Notes: generated by a model not told the origin, from the sequence alone. A DNA stretch of 52,257 nucleotides from an uncultured Bacilli bacterium (GCA_944351395.1 CALVPP010000003.1:1-52257); one strand, 5' to 3'; shown: positions 18,020-26,634, counted from the first letter of the stretch. A program made the numbers and translations.

Positions 18020-19125
18020 TCTTTTAAATAGCTAGGAAGAATATCATCTTCCTCCTTCTCTTCTTCACATTCATCGTCTTTATCTTCGTCATCGAGATTT
18101 AACGGCTCAATTGGTCGCGAAGAATAAGGCTTGATAGGTGCTTGATATTGCGGGACATTAGTAAAATCATATTCTTCTTGGAAATCGCTCGCGATGACGC
18201 TAGCGAGAATTTGATCATCTAATTCAGCATTGATAGAAACGCCAAATTTGATATCGATTGTCGAACCTGCTGCTTCTATTAATCTATCGACTGTCTCTTG
18301 TGCTTCATATAAAGACACCATCGGTCCACAGGTGATGCTCACGATAGCTTTTCTCGCTCCAGCGATAGAAGCTTCTAATAGAGGTGAATTAATAGCGTTT
18401 TGTGCAGCATCTTGAGCACGATTTGGACCTTCTCCGACACCGAAACCGATAAGAGCGACACCACTATCTTTTAAAGTGTTTCTCACGTCAGCAAAATCGA
18501 GATTGATAATCGCTGGCATGAGGATGAGATCGGTTACCGTCTTCACGGACTGCGCTAAGACGCGATCTGATTCACTAAACGCTTCGCTTATAGCGGAATT
18601 GCCATTGACCATGAGCAATTTATCGTTGCTGACGACGATGATTGCGTCTACTTCTTTTCTTAAATTATTTAAGCCTTCAACGCTATGAGCGATACGCTTT
18701 TTACCTTCAAAGGTAAATGGACGTGTGACGATGGCGATGACGAGAGCGCCTGCTTCTTTTGCGATACGCGCTATGACTGGTGCAGCACCAGTTCCGGTAC
18801 CACCACCCATACCAGCAGCGATGAAGACCATATTCGCCTTATCGACAATTTGTTTGATATCTTCTTCACTCGCTTCGGCTGCTTCTTTTCCGACGCTTGG
18901 TTCACCGCCAGCACCTAGACCATTCGTAATCGATTCACCGAGGATGAGACGATTTCTCGCTCTCGATGTCGATAAAGCCTGTTTATCGGTATTAGCGACG
19001 TAAAATTCGACGTTAGAAATATTTTCGTCAATCATACGATTAACTGCATTATTTCCTGCACCACCAACACCGATGACGATGATACGTGCTGCCGGTTCAA
19101 AATTATCTAAATTGTAACTATCCAT
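18004..19125 (-). CDS. ftsZ: Cell-division GTPase FtsZ
   Basis: FtsZ polymerises into the division ring. The 373-residue protein has the tubulin-like GTPase core: GVGGAGNNAVNRMI near residue 18, the GTP-binding signature GMGGGTGTGAAP near 106 and the T7 region NLDFADV near 208. After about residue 316 follows a very acidic linker, then a short C-terminal peptide DDILPSYLKDL resembling the conserved partner-binding tail. The start at 19125 has a GGAGG site. The gene follows ftsA by 15 bases and ends beside the ileS leader. Murein-synthesis genes that usually flank ftsZ in walled Firmicutes are absent. Confidence 0.97.
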   Translation of the reverse strand: MDSYNLDNFEPAARIIVIGVGGAGNNAVNRMIDENISNVEFYVANTDKQALSTSRARNRLILGESITNGLGAGGEPSVGKEAAEASEEDIKQIVDKANMVFIAAGMGGGTGTGAAPVIARIAKEAGALVIAIVTRPFTFEGKKRIAHSVEGLNNLRKEVDAIIVVSNDKLLMVNGNSAISEAFSESDRVLAQSVKTVTDLILMPAIINLDFADVRNTLKDSGVALIGFGVGEGPNRAQDAAQNAINSPLLEASIAGARKAIVSITCGPMVSLYEAQETVDRLIEAAGSTIDIKFGVSINAELDDQILASVIASDFQEEYDFTNVPQYQAPIKPYSSRPIEPLNLDDEDKDDECEEEKEEDDILPSYLKDLNLN

Positions 19126-19140
19126 AATTGTTCATCCTCC

Positions 19141-20370
19141 TCATAATTCGTCGTCCAGTTCACTATAACTACGCGTCTCGCCACCTTTTCTGTTGAGCGG
19201 GCTAACACGTATACGCTCATCTTCTAGTGTACCGCGATAGATACTCGCTGCTTTGATGAGCCCTAAACAATTGAAGTAAGAGGCATCTCTTGCTCCTAAT
19301 GATGTCGGAACGACGATGCGAACAGCATTATCAGGATATTGCTTTTCTAAATATTTGTCTAAACCGTTAAGTTTTGATGCGCCACCGACGACGATGATGG
19401 GCAACATGTAATAACGTTCGTCATATTCTTTAAGTAACGTATTCGTCGCAAGTTTTAAATCACGGACGAAATCGTCGAGCCAAGAAGCAATTTCTTTTTT
19501 AAAATCATCGAGATAAATTTTAGTTTTTGTACTCTTATTTTCGACGATAGAAATATGCGGAGAAACACGCGATTGGTCTAGACCGTAAAGTTCTTTCAAT
19601 TGACTTGCCACTTCGCTATCGATATGGAATTTATCGGCGAGATAATTCGTGAGATCATCTCCACCTTTTGATAAATAAGTTGAAGCAAATAAACGAGATT
19701 TTTCACCCATGAGAGAAATAGTCGTGAGTTTTGCACCAAAATCGAAAAGTAAATAGTTGTCTGGAATATCGCGATAAGTTTTTAACACTTCCCCTAGAGC
19801 GTAAGGTGTCACCATGAGGCGCTTGACGCGTAAGTTCGCATTTTCACAAACTTTCAGATAACCAGCGATGATAGAACGAGGCAATGTATGTACTTTAGCG
19901 TTCAAAGCTAATGAATTCGAAGTTTGACCGATAGGTGGGGTAAAAAATATTTGATTGCGATCTAAGATGAAGACGTCAGGTATGATGTCAACTATGACGT
20001 CATTCGTCTTAATTTGTTCTTTTTTCACGAGTGAGATGACGTTTGAAATGTCGATGCGTGAGATACGACTATCTTCACTCACGACGTTGGTCACCTTGTC
20101 GTTTTGATAAACTTCTAAGCCGATAGGAGGCAAACCTAAGACGACTTCAGAAATATTAATTTTTAATTTTTTTGATTCGTCTTTAATATTAGCTAAAGAT
20201 TTGAGAACGTTTGTCACTTTTTCAAAATCTCTAATTTCCCCGTCGACGACCGCACCATCTAAAGGTAAAGAATCAGCGTAAATGACGATGACTTCGTCAT
20301 CTATCACATAACCGACTAATATTTTGGCGGCTTTTGACGTTATTTCGAGGGCTGCTAAAGGTTTATCCAT
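19141..20370 (-). CDS. ftsA: FtsA-like actin-fold division protein lacking a clear membrane anchor
   Basis: This 409-residue protein has the actin/Hsp70 ATPase fold of FtsA: an N-terminal phosphate-1 region (LAALEITSKAAKILVG), a 1C-type insertion, phosphate 2 (LLFDFGAKLTTISLM, about 209) and the adenosine loop (IIVVGGASKLNGLDKYL, about 338). It directly precedes ftsZ, as FtsA does. FtsA normally ends in an amphipathic membrane-targeting helix. Here the last 28 residues are polar and acidic (ending SYSELDDEL) with no such helix. It has its own promoter 20 bases upstream, and a terminator separates it from the mraZ-rsmH transcript. The call is sound by fold plus position, but the sequence is divergent. 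Confidence 0.85.
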   Translation of the reverse strand: MDKPLAALEITSKAAKILVGYVIDDEVIVIYADSLPLDGAVVDGEIRDFEKVTNVLKSLANIKDESKKLKINISEVVLGLPPIGLEVYQNDKVTNVVSEDSRISRIDISNVISLVKKEQIKTNDVIVDIIPDVFILDRNQIFFTPPIGQTSNSLALNAKVHTLPRSIIAGYLKVCENANLRVKRLMVTPYALGEVLKTYRDIPDNYLLFDFGAKLTTISLMGEKSRLFASTYLSKGGDDLTNYLADKFHIDSEVASQLKELYGLDQSRVSPHISIVENKSTKTKIYLDDFKKEIASWLDDFVRDLKLATNTLLKEYDERYYMLPIIVVGGASKLNGLDKYLEKQYPDNAVRIVVPTSLGARDASYFNCLGLIKAASIYRGTLEDERIRVSPLNRKGGETRSYSELDDEL

Positions 20371-20389
20371 AATTTTATAACTATAAAAA

Positions 20390-20417
20390 TTATAATCACT
20401 AAACTATCGACTTACAA
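20390..20417 (-). promoter_or_regulatory. Promoter of ftsA-ftsZ
   Basis: Minus-strand TTGTAA, a spacer of 16-17 bp and TATAAT precede ftsA by about 20 bases, giving a short leader. Confidence 0.6.
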
Positions 20418-20477
20418 ACAAAATTTGAAGCATGGCAAAAAAACAGTTAAAAAACTACTAATTTTTAACTAATTAAA

Positions 20478-20510
20478 GATAAAAGGCTAGCGGAGGTCAC
20501 TAGCCTTTAA
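20478..20510 (-). terminator. Terminator between the small membrane gene and ftsA
   Basis: AAAGGCTAG and CTAGCCTTT form a 9-bp stem, followed on the minus strand by TTATCTTTAATT. It ends the mraZ-rsmH-small gene transcript. Bases 20511-20604 hold no convincing gene. Confidence 0.75.
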
Positions 20511-20604
20511 TATTGAACAGACGACAGAGTAGAATGAGCAAGTTGAGTATTTAACAGGGGTTGGAGGGAGGAGAGAATGTTACTTGCAATAAAGTGAGGT
20601 ATAG

Positions 20605-20826
20605 TTATTCTACGCTGTCTAATGTCACAAACGATTTCAGCATTGTTTCATCGTCTACCACTTCAGCATTTTTTTCTTCATTAGCCTTAACTGCATCCAT
20701 GATAGTTACTGAAACAGGTAAGACGACGCTTAAAGAGAAGGCGAATAAAAAGACGAAAGCTATGCCAAAACTACGCATGCGGTAATAGATGGCTTTGTGA
20801 TTGAATTTGACGAGTTTATCTTTCAT
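20605..20826 (-). CDS. Small single-span membrane protein in the FtsL position
   Basis: This 73-residue protein has a basic N-terminus (about 25 residues), one hydrophobic span (about 21-45) and a short acidic tail of about 28 residues that should face outside. It follows rsmH by 22 bases, exactly where ftsL sits in Firmicutes, and topology matches FtsL. However, the outer part is much shorter than usual and shows no leucine-zipper coiled coil, so sequence alone does not prove the assignment. The start at 20826 has an AGAGAGG site; a longer in-frame start at 20889 would overlap rsmH and adds no conserved feature. Confidence 0.6.
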   Translation of the reverse strand: MKDKLVKFNHKAIYYRMRSFGIAFVFLFAFSLSVVLPVSVTIMDAVKANEEKNAEVVDDETMLKSFVTLDSVE

Positions 20827-20848
20827 AGCTTTTACCTCTCTTTCTTTT

Positions 20849-21829
20849 CTATAAGCGTTCGATGATACGCAATTTTGCGCTTTTAGCACGTGGATTGCGT
20901 TCTATTTCTTCATCAGTCGGGAGAATCGGCTTTTTCGTCACGAGAGCAAATGTCGGTTTTTCTACATTTTTCGGATCGATAGGTGGTCCGTTTCTCGACC
21001 CTACTACAGTCGATAAGGATTTGTAGTAAGATTTGACGATACGATCCTCCCCTGAATGGAAGGTGATGATAGCAATTCTTCCAGAAGGTTTAAGTCTTTT
21101 TGTCATGACGTCGATAGCGTCCTTAAGTGCGCTAAGTTCGTCATTGACTTCAATTCGTAAGGCTTGGAAGACTTGTTTGGCGGGATGACCGATTTTTTTA
21201 AGTTCGCGATTCGGCTTCGCGTTTTTTATTAGCTCCACTAATTGGAAAGTGGTGACTATCGGATTTTTTTCACGAACTTTGACGATGTTTCTAGCGATAC
21301 TTCTCGCATATTTTTCTTCACCATATTCTTTGAATATGCGGTTTAGTTCATCTTCGCTATAAGTGTTTACGACATCGTAAGCAGTGAGTTTTTGTCTTTG
21401 ATCCATACGCATGTCGAGTCTCGCATCGTAACGATAAGAGAATCCGCGTTCAGGATCATCAAATTGAGGAGAAGATACACCTAAATCCATGACAGCCCCA
21501 TCAATTTTCCGTACATTTAGTTCGTCTAAGATAGTGCCTATGTCTTTGAAATTAGCGTATCGAATGAGATAACGATTCTTTGATTTAGACAAAATATTCT
21601 TCGCTTCTTTAATCGCTTCATTATCACGGTCGATACCGATGAGAAGTCCATTTGGAAGATGTTCAAGAATCGCTTTGGCGTGTCCAGCTCGGCCTAACGT
21701 CAAATCGACGTAGATGCCATCTGGTTTGATGTTTAATCCAGAGATAACTTCCTTTAATAAGACTGGAACATGAGGGAGTGAGCGAGGCTTATCAGTTGAT
21801 GTCGCTTGGGAGTTTTTCAGCGTTATCAT
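20849..21829 (-). CDS. rsmH: 16S rRNA m4C1402 methyltransferase RsmH (MraW)
   Basis: RsmH N4-methylates C1402 in the 16S rRNA decoding centre using SAM. The 326-residue protein shows the family start HVPVLLKEVISGL near residue 20, SAM motif YVDLTLGRAGHAKAIL, GAVMDLGVSSPQFDDPERGFSYR and the late motif IITFHSGEDRIVK. The start lies 38 bases inside mraZ; no Met occurs nearer to the conserved HVPVLL, so the overlap looks real. It is the second gene of the mraZ transcript. Confidence 0.96.
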   Translation of the reverse strand: MITLKNSQATSTDKPRSLPHVPVLLKEVISGLNIKPDGIYVDLTLGRAGHAKAILEHLPNGLLIGIDRDNEAIKEAKNILSKSKNRYLIRYANFKDIGTILDELNVRKIDGAVMDLGVSSPQFDDPERGFSYRYDARLDMRMDQRQKLTAYDVVNTYSEDELNRIFKEYGEEKYARSIARNIVKVREKNPIVTTFQLVELIKNAKPNRELKKIGHPAKQVFQALRIEVNDELSALKDAIDVMTKRLKPSGRIAIITFHSGEDRIVKSYYKSLSTVVGSRNGPPIDPKNVEKPTFALVTKKPILPTDEEIERNPRAKSAKLRIIERL

Positions 21830-22223
21830 CGAAGGATTCCTCTTCGCTCTTGAGATAATTTAGCCATCTTTCGCGTGACCACACTTCTATGTGATCATAG
21901 ACGCCGATGATGGCGACGTCTTTATCGATTTGATAATCGTTAAGTACTTGGTTAGGAATTTGTACCCTCCCCTGCTTATCGACATCTAATTCGTAGACGC
22001 TTGCGAGGCTAAGACGAATAAAGTCTCTTGCACTCTTATGGTTGTAAGGTAGTTTAGATATCTCTTCCATCTTTTTATCGAAAGTCTCCTTGCGATAGAT
22101 GGAGATTGATCCTTCGTGCCCACGCATGATGTAGACGCGTAAACCAGCTTCATCTCTCATCTTGCTAGGGATGACGAGACGGCCTTTATCGTCTAGGTTA
22201 TGGAAATAGGAACCGAAGAACAT
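21792..22223 (-). CDS. mraZ: Transcriptional regulator MraZ
   Basis: MraZ is a ring-forming, AbrB-like DNA-binding protein that controls its own division operon. The chosen start, ATG at 22223, gives 143 residues, the usual length, beginning MFFGSYFHNLDDKGRLVIPS. The two SpoVT/AbrB-like halves show DDKGRLVIPSKMR and DKQGRVQIPNQVL. A GTG five codons upstream is also open, but it lies inside the operator repeats and adds nothing conserved. mraZ is first in the minus-strand mraZ-rsmH-(small membrane protein) transcript. Confidence 0.94.
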   Translation of the reverse strand: MFFGSYFHNLDDKGRLVIPSKMRDEAGLRVYIMRGHEGSISIYRKETFDKKMEEISKLPYNHKSARDFIRLSLASVYELDVDKQGRVQIPNQVLNDYQIDKDVAIIGVYDHIEVWSRERWLNYLKSEEESFDDNAEKLPSDIN

Positions 22224-22243
22224 ACCACTTTCTACCACTTTCT
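22224..22243 (-). promoter_or_regulatory. MraZ-type operator repeats over the mraZ ribosome-binding site
   Basis: On the minus strand GTAGAAAGTG occurs twice in tandem with a 10-bp period, ending directly before the mraZ ATG; a degenerate third unit (TTGGTAG) lies upstream. The core AAAGTGG matches the AAAGTG[T/G] repeat described for MraZ in Mollicutes. The boxes take up the ribosome-binding region and lie just downstream of the likely transcription start, a good place for autorepression. Confidence 0.7.
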
Positions 22244-22257
22244 ACCAATGTATCTAA

Positions 22258-22287
22258 ATTATAGTGCCTCTTATTAGCGTTTGTAAA
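22258..22287 (-). promoter_or_regulatory. Promoter of the mraZ operon
   Basis: Minus-strand TTTACA (22282-22287), an 18-bp spacer and a perfect TATAAT (22258-22263). The start should fall near 22251, immediately before the AAAGTGG repeats. Confidence 0.7.
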
Positions 22288-22331
22288 TAGCAAAAACTCG
22301 AATTTTAAATTTTATTTTTTACGCCGTATAA

Positions 22332-22357
22332 CAAAAATAGATACTTATGTATCTATC
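22332..22357. terminator. Terminator after pheS-pheT-DUF177
   Basis: ATAGATAC-TTAT-GTATCTAT forms an 8-bp stem with T-rich flanks on both sides (TTTTTGTT on the minus strand). It closes the phenylalanyl-tRNA synthetase operon ahead of the mraZ promoter. Confidence 0.7.
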
Positions 22358-22398
22358 TTGTTTTTTTATCTAATTTTTGGTTTCAAGTGGTAGAAATT

Positions 22399-22905
22399 TT
22401 ATGAATTTTCCTCATCATCGAAACTAAATTCGTCTAATGCGGACAGACGAGAATTTTTTTTCTTAATATCAGCAAATTCATCCTCGCTCAAAATCTTATA
22501 TTTTTTCAACATTTTTTTATCGATATTTGGATCGATAGGAGCATAACCCACTTCTCCTTCGATGAAAGGAAGTAAGAAAGATCCATCAAGTTCTAACTTC
22601 CCATTTTCACAATAAATAGTTTCTCCATCGTCTAAAAACTCATCGCTGAGATAAAAGGTGTCATCGCTATGTATTTCCATCGGAAAGCATTTTAAAGATA
22701 GCGAACAAGAAACGATTAATTTTGCTTTTATATCAAGATGTAATTCATAGATATTTCCACCAATATTTTTGATAGTAGCGTCAACTTTTACTTCTTTTGC
22801 TTCATTTACGCTAGAAGTAGGAAGAAGTTTATTCACCTCGTAAGCAAAATCGCTATTGATAAATAGTGGTTCATTTTTCTTAATTTGTGCAAGATGGATG
22901 ATCAT
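22399..22905 (-). CDS. DUF177/YceD-family protein
   Basis: This 168-residue protein resembles the YceD/YlbN (DUF177) family, linked to rRNA or ribosome-assembly functions and usually placed before rpmF (ribosomal protein L32). The central Cys pair is present as CSLSLKC (about residue 75), followed by an acidic segment and FIEGEVGYAPIDPNID. Here it follows pheT by six bases and no rpmF is found in the 140 bases downstream, so the usual link is broken. A GAGGAT site precedes the ATG at 22905. Family assignment rests on overall pattern and is fairly good. Confidence 0.75.
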   Translation of the reverse strand: MIIHLAQIKKNEPLFINSDFAYEVNKLLPTSSVNEAKEVKVDATIKNIGGNIYELHLDIKAKLIVSCSLSLKCFPMEIHSDDTFYLSDEFLDDGETIYCENGKLELDGSFLLPFIEGEVGYAPIDPNIDKKMLKKYKILSEDEFADIKKKNSRLSALDEFSFDDEENS

Positions 22906-22911
22906 GATTAA

Positions 22912-25311
22912 TTATCCTCTTAATTCGATGCCTAATTCCTTACGTAAGGCATATTTAATGTCATTTTCAACGCGATTTACTTCTTCGTCCACTAGCGTCT
23001 TCTTATTATCGCCGTAAGTGATAGTAATCGCTAAAGAATGATATCCGTTTGCTACACCTTCACCGAAGTAGAGATCGAATGGTTCGACATCTAAAATAAT
23101 TTGATGTCCGCTCGTCTTGATGACTTTTTTAATCATTTGATAGGTAACGTCATCTTTTACTAATAGTGCTAAATCTCTCTTCACTACTGGGAATTTATTG
23201 ATTTCTTTAAAAGTAATAGGCGAAGTCATCACTTCCAAAATAGCGCTGAGATTAAGTTCCATAACGACGATATTTTCTTTACCAAAATCGTAATCTTTCC
23301 TTAATCTTGGATACATTTCACCTAAGACACCGACGAGCCGTTTGTTAAGCTTTATTGCTGCGCTTCTACCAGGATGAAACTCTTTTTTATCACTAACTAA
23401 TCTTTCGATTTGATAACGGGAACTATCGATATGAAGTAAATCGAGGATTGCTTCTAAATACCCTTTAACAGTGAAATAGGAATAAGGCCTAACGTCCATT
23501 TTGGATTGTAATTCTTCTTTGCCAACTAAGACGACTGCTAACCTTGTTTCCTTTGTGTTTTCATCGAGATAGACATCGCTCACTTCAAAAAGCGCTAAGT
23601 CTTTGTTTTGATGTGTATAATTATAAGAAGCAGACTCTAATAATGAAGGTAGAACATTTGTTCTAATATATTCGTGTTTGTCCGTCAAAGGATGAAGAAG
23701 TTTAACGGGTTGCCAATCATTTAGATAAGACCAACTATCTTTCTTTTTCGCATCGACTAGAGAATAAGTTATACATTCATCTAATCCGCGTCCTAAGAGC
23801 AAATTACGAATATCATTAATTTTTTTCTCCTCTAATGACACACCACCAACCCGTTCAGGACCTTTAAATTCTTCCTCTTTCACGCGTGAAAAACCGACGA
23901 AGCGGATAATTTCTTCGCTGATGTCGCATGGTTCTTTTAAATCGAGACGATAATGAGGTACTTCAATATGAAGTTTTTCACCTTCTGTCTCCACTCCTAA
24001 ACTTTCTCTTTTTAATATATCTAGCACTTCTTCTAAACGTAAATTTGTGGCGAGGCGATTATTTATGTAGCTTAGTGTCGTATCAATCGCTGTCAATTCA
24101 TCCTTTTCAGTAGTGTAAGATACGATATTAGAAATCTTATTAGCGTCCGCTAATTTTTGTACCAAAGAAGCGACTAGATCTAAGACAAATTGCGATTGAA
24201 AGTGATTCGTGCCTTTGATGAAACGCGTGCTCGATTCGCTTGCTAAACCAAGGCGACGAGATGTATGCCTTATAGAAGCGTGATAAAAAGAGGCTGATTC
24301 GATAGCGATGTTTTGTGTCTTTTCATCCACTGCACAACACTTAGCACCCATGATGCCTCCTAAACACATAGTCTTGCCATCATTAGTGATGCATATATCA
24401 CCTTTTTTAACTTCGTAATGATTATCGTTTAGAGCGACGAAATCTTCTTCGATATCATCACGGGCGATGAGAGCGTGTGAATGAAGTTTATCTAAGTCAT
24501 ACATGTGGAGTGGTTGACCTGTCAAAAGCATGACATAATTTCCTATATCTACGATGTTGTTGATGCTGCGATATCCAGAAGCGAGCAAAGCGAACCTAAG
24601 TTCACGTGGTGAAGGTTTTACTTTTACTCCATTGACGATTCGTATAGCCAATTGCGGACATTTGTCCGTCTCGCTACTTACGACAAAATCAGTCTTAAAA
24701 TTTGTTAAATCATCTATTTTTAGGTCTTTAATTTTTCTATTAGCAAGTGCTGCTAATTCTTTCGCTAAGTTAATGATGGACAAACAATAACTACGTGAAG
24801 GGAGTAATTCTATATCATAGATAAAATCATCTAAACATAAGTATTTCAATACTTCTTCTTCTCCGATTGGAGCGTCTTCATCTAATTCGATAATGCCAGC
24901 ATTCTCCTCATCAGTGAGGTATTTATGTTCTATGCCTAATTCCTTATAAGAACAACACATGCCAAAGGATTTCAATCCCATGATTTTTGCTTCGTTAATT
25001 TTGCCATCTTTTAAAGAACAACCTACTCTTGCAACGACAGTGTTAAGACCTACGCGCACATTAGGCGCGCCACAAACGACATCAAATGTGCCTAGTTTAT
25101 TACCTTCGTCTACTTTAAGATAATGGAGATGGTCACTTCCTTCAACAGGGTGCACCTCTAAGATTTTCGCGATGACGAGTTTATCACCTTGTGCTAAAGG
25201 TCTATAGCCTGTCACTTCGATGCCACCTTCGCATAAGATATTTTTAATATCTTCTGGATTTAAGCCATCTAGATCGACGAAACGTCTTAATAACTTATCA
25301 CTAACTTGCAT
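22912..25311 (-). CDS. pheT: Phenylalanyl-tRNA synthetase beta subunit
   Basis: The 799-residue beta subunit pairs with PheS as an (alpha-beta)2 enzyme. Domains in order: an N-terminal EMAP/tRNA-binding OB domain (about 40-150, with KILEVHPVEGSDHLHYLKVD and VVCGAPNVRVG), the B3/B4 editing domain (about 210-395, with INNIVDIGNYVMLLTGQPLH), the B5 domain, a catalytic-like core and a C-terminal ferredoxin-like anticodon-binding domain (KFPVVKRDLALLV near 708). Length and order are normal. It follows pheS by 11 bases and is controlled by the shared T-box. Confidence 0.97.
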   Translation of the reverse strand: MQVSDKLLRRFVDLDGLNPEDIKNILCEGGIEVTGYRPLAQGDKLVIAKILEVHPVEGSDHLHYLKVDEGNKLGTFDVVCGAPNVRVGLNTVVARVGCSLKDGKINEAKIMGLKSFGMCCSYKELGIEHKYLTDEENAGIIELDEDAPIGEEEVLKYLCLDDFIYDIELLPSRSYCLSIINLAKELAALANRKIKDLKIDDLTNFKTDFVVSSETDKCPQLAIRIVNGVKVKPSPRELRFALLASGYRSINNIVDIGNYVMLLTGQPLHMYDLDKLHSHALIARDDIEEDFVALNDNHYEVKKGDICITNDGKTMCLGGIMGAKCCAVDEKTQNIAIESASFYHASIRHTSRRLGLASESSTRFIKGTNHFQSQFVLDLVASLVQKLADANKISNIVSYTTEKDELTAIDTTLSYINNRLATNLRLEEVLDILKRESLGVETEGEKLHIEVPHYRLDLKEPCDISEEIIRFVGFSRVKEEEFKGPERVGGVSLEEKKINDIRNLLLGRGLDECITYSLVDAKKKDSWSYLNDWQPVKLLHPLTDKHEYIRTNVLPSLLESASYNYTHQNKDLALFEVSDVYLDENTKETRLAVVLVGKEELQSKMDVRPYSYFTVKGYLEAILDLLHIDSSRYQIERLVSDKKEFHPGRSAAIKLNKRLVGVLGEMYPRLRKDYDFGKENIVVMELNLSAILEVMTSPITFKEINKFPVVKRDLALLVKDDVTYQMIKKVIKTSGHQIILDVEPFDLYFGEGVANGYHSLAITITYGDNKKTLVDEEVNRVENDIKYALRKELGIELRG

Positions 25312-25322
25312 AACCTTACCTC

Positions 25323-26381
25323 CTACTTACGATATTCCTCTTGGAATTGTTTTAAGAAACGGACATCGTTTTGATAAAAACGACGGATGTCATCAATGCC
25401 ATAACGTAACATGGCGAGTCTTTCTACACCGACTCCAAAAGCAAAACCGCTAAAACGATGTTCGTCGTAACCACACATCCTTAAAACGTTAGGATGAACC
25501 ATGCCAGCACCTAAAACTTCGATAAACCCTGTTCCCTTGCACATATTACAACCTTTACCGTGACAGTGAGCACAACTCACATTTACTTCGAAACTCGGCT
25601 CAGTAAATGGGAAATATGATGGAACAAATTTAATCGTTCTCTTTGGGCCAAATATTTTGTGCATAAATTTTTCTAAAGTTGATTTAAGATGGGCAAGATT
25701 TATACCTTCATCTACTACTAAACATTCAATTTGCATGAATTGATGGGAGTGAGTTAAGTCGTCGTCGTCTCTTCTAAAAGTTTTTCCAGGAGCAATCATT
25801 TTAACAGGTGTGTTTGGATGTTTGAGCATAGTACGCGCTTGCACAGGAGAAGTGTGTGTACGTAACAAAGTTCTCTCATCGATATAAAAACTATCTTGCA
25901 TATCACGAGCAGGATGGTCTTTTGGTGTATTCAATAATTCAAAATTGTAATGATCATTTTCAATTTCTGGACCAGAATAGACATCATATCCTAAATCAGT
26001 GAAGAAAGAGATGATTTCATCGCGTATGAGATAAAGAGGATTTTTATGCCCTTTATAGAAATTTTCTCCTGGTAGAGAAATATCAATTTGTTCCGCTAAA
26101 AGACTAGCTTTTTCTTGTTCTTCTCTTAGAACTCTTTCTTTATTTTCATAATGCGAAAGAACATCGTTTTTTACTTCATTAATGAACGCGCCAAGAGCTT
26201 TTTTCTCCTCTACTGGTGCTGTTCTAATAAGTTGATTAAGAGATTCTAATGCTTCGCTCATGAACTTCGATTTTTTACCAAGCTCACTATTTTTGACTTC
26301 GATTAATTCTTTCATGTCTTTTGCTACATCAATTTTTTCTTTAATACTAGCTAATAAAGATAAGATTTCCGCTCTTTCCAT
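25323..26381 (-). CDS. pheS: Phenylalanyl-tRNA synthetase alpha subunit
   Basis: The 352-residue catalytic alpha subunit has the N-terminal coiled-coil tRNA-binding arm (about 1-90) and the class II core. Motif 2 (GKTFRRDDDDLTHSHQFMQIE) and motif 3 (GFAFGVGVERLAMLRYGIDD) are both present, along with LLRTHTSPVQART. The insertion CAHCHGKGCNMCKGTG carries four cysteines that look like a zinc-ribbon-type insertion. The ATG at 26381 is preceded by AAGGGGG. It is the first gene after the Phe T-box. Confidence 0.97.
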   Translation of the reverse strand: MERAEILSLLASIKEKIDVAKDMKELIEVKNSELGKKSKFMSEALESLNQLIRTAPVEEKKALGAFINEVKNDVLSHYENKERVLREEQEKASLLAEQIDISLPGENFYKGHKNPLYLIRDEIISFFTDLGYDVYSGPEIENDHYNFELLNTPKDHPARDMQDSFYIDERTLLRTHTSPVQARTMLKHPNTPVKMIAPGKTFRRDDDDLTHSHQFMQIECLVVDEGINLAHLKSTLEKFMHKIFGPKRTIKFVPSYFPFTEPSFEVNVSCAHCHGKGCNMCKGTGFIEVLGAGMVHPNVLRMCGYDEHRFSGFAFGVGVERLAMLRYGIDDIRRFYQNDVRFLKQFQEEYRK

Positions 26382-26628
26382 GATTGGACCCCCTTAAAAA
26401 ATAAAAAGATGATGCCTAAGGGCGAAAGCGATGAACTTCCGCGGTACCACCTTACTTCGTACATCGTCATGAATGCGATGCACCTTCATTATTCCTATAA
26501 CGCAGGAGACGGGATGACATTTCATCCATGCTAAGAGGTGAATTCACTAGGCTTTCCTTAGATGTTCTCACTCACTCATCTATCCCTTTGAAGAAAGTGA
26601 TCTAGTTACTACTTCTCTTTTAAAACGC
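26382..26628 (-). promoter_or_regulatory. T-box leader, phenylalanine specifier
   Basis: The minus strand carries GGAAAGCCTAG, the specifier context GTGAATTCACC giving TTC (Phe) and the T-box AAGGTGGTACCGCGG (about 26440-26454). Unlike the ileS leader there is no strong stem in front of the T-run (26401-26408); only a short GCC-CTTA-GGC hairpin is seen. CCCTT (26418-26422) could pair with the AAGGGGG ribosome-binding site, so control could be partly translational. Confidence 0.9.
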
Positions 26629-26634
26629 AACTAA

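Noticed and set aside
18685-19003. Open frames opposite ftsZ
   Set aside because: They are antisense shadows of conserved ftsZ codons, with low-complexity translations and no start signals.
22259-22398. A short rpmF (ribosomal protein L32) gene, expected after DUF177
   Set aside because: No frame in this gap encodes an L32-like zinc-finger protein; the gap holds a terminator and the mraZ promoter.
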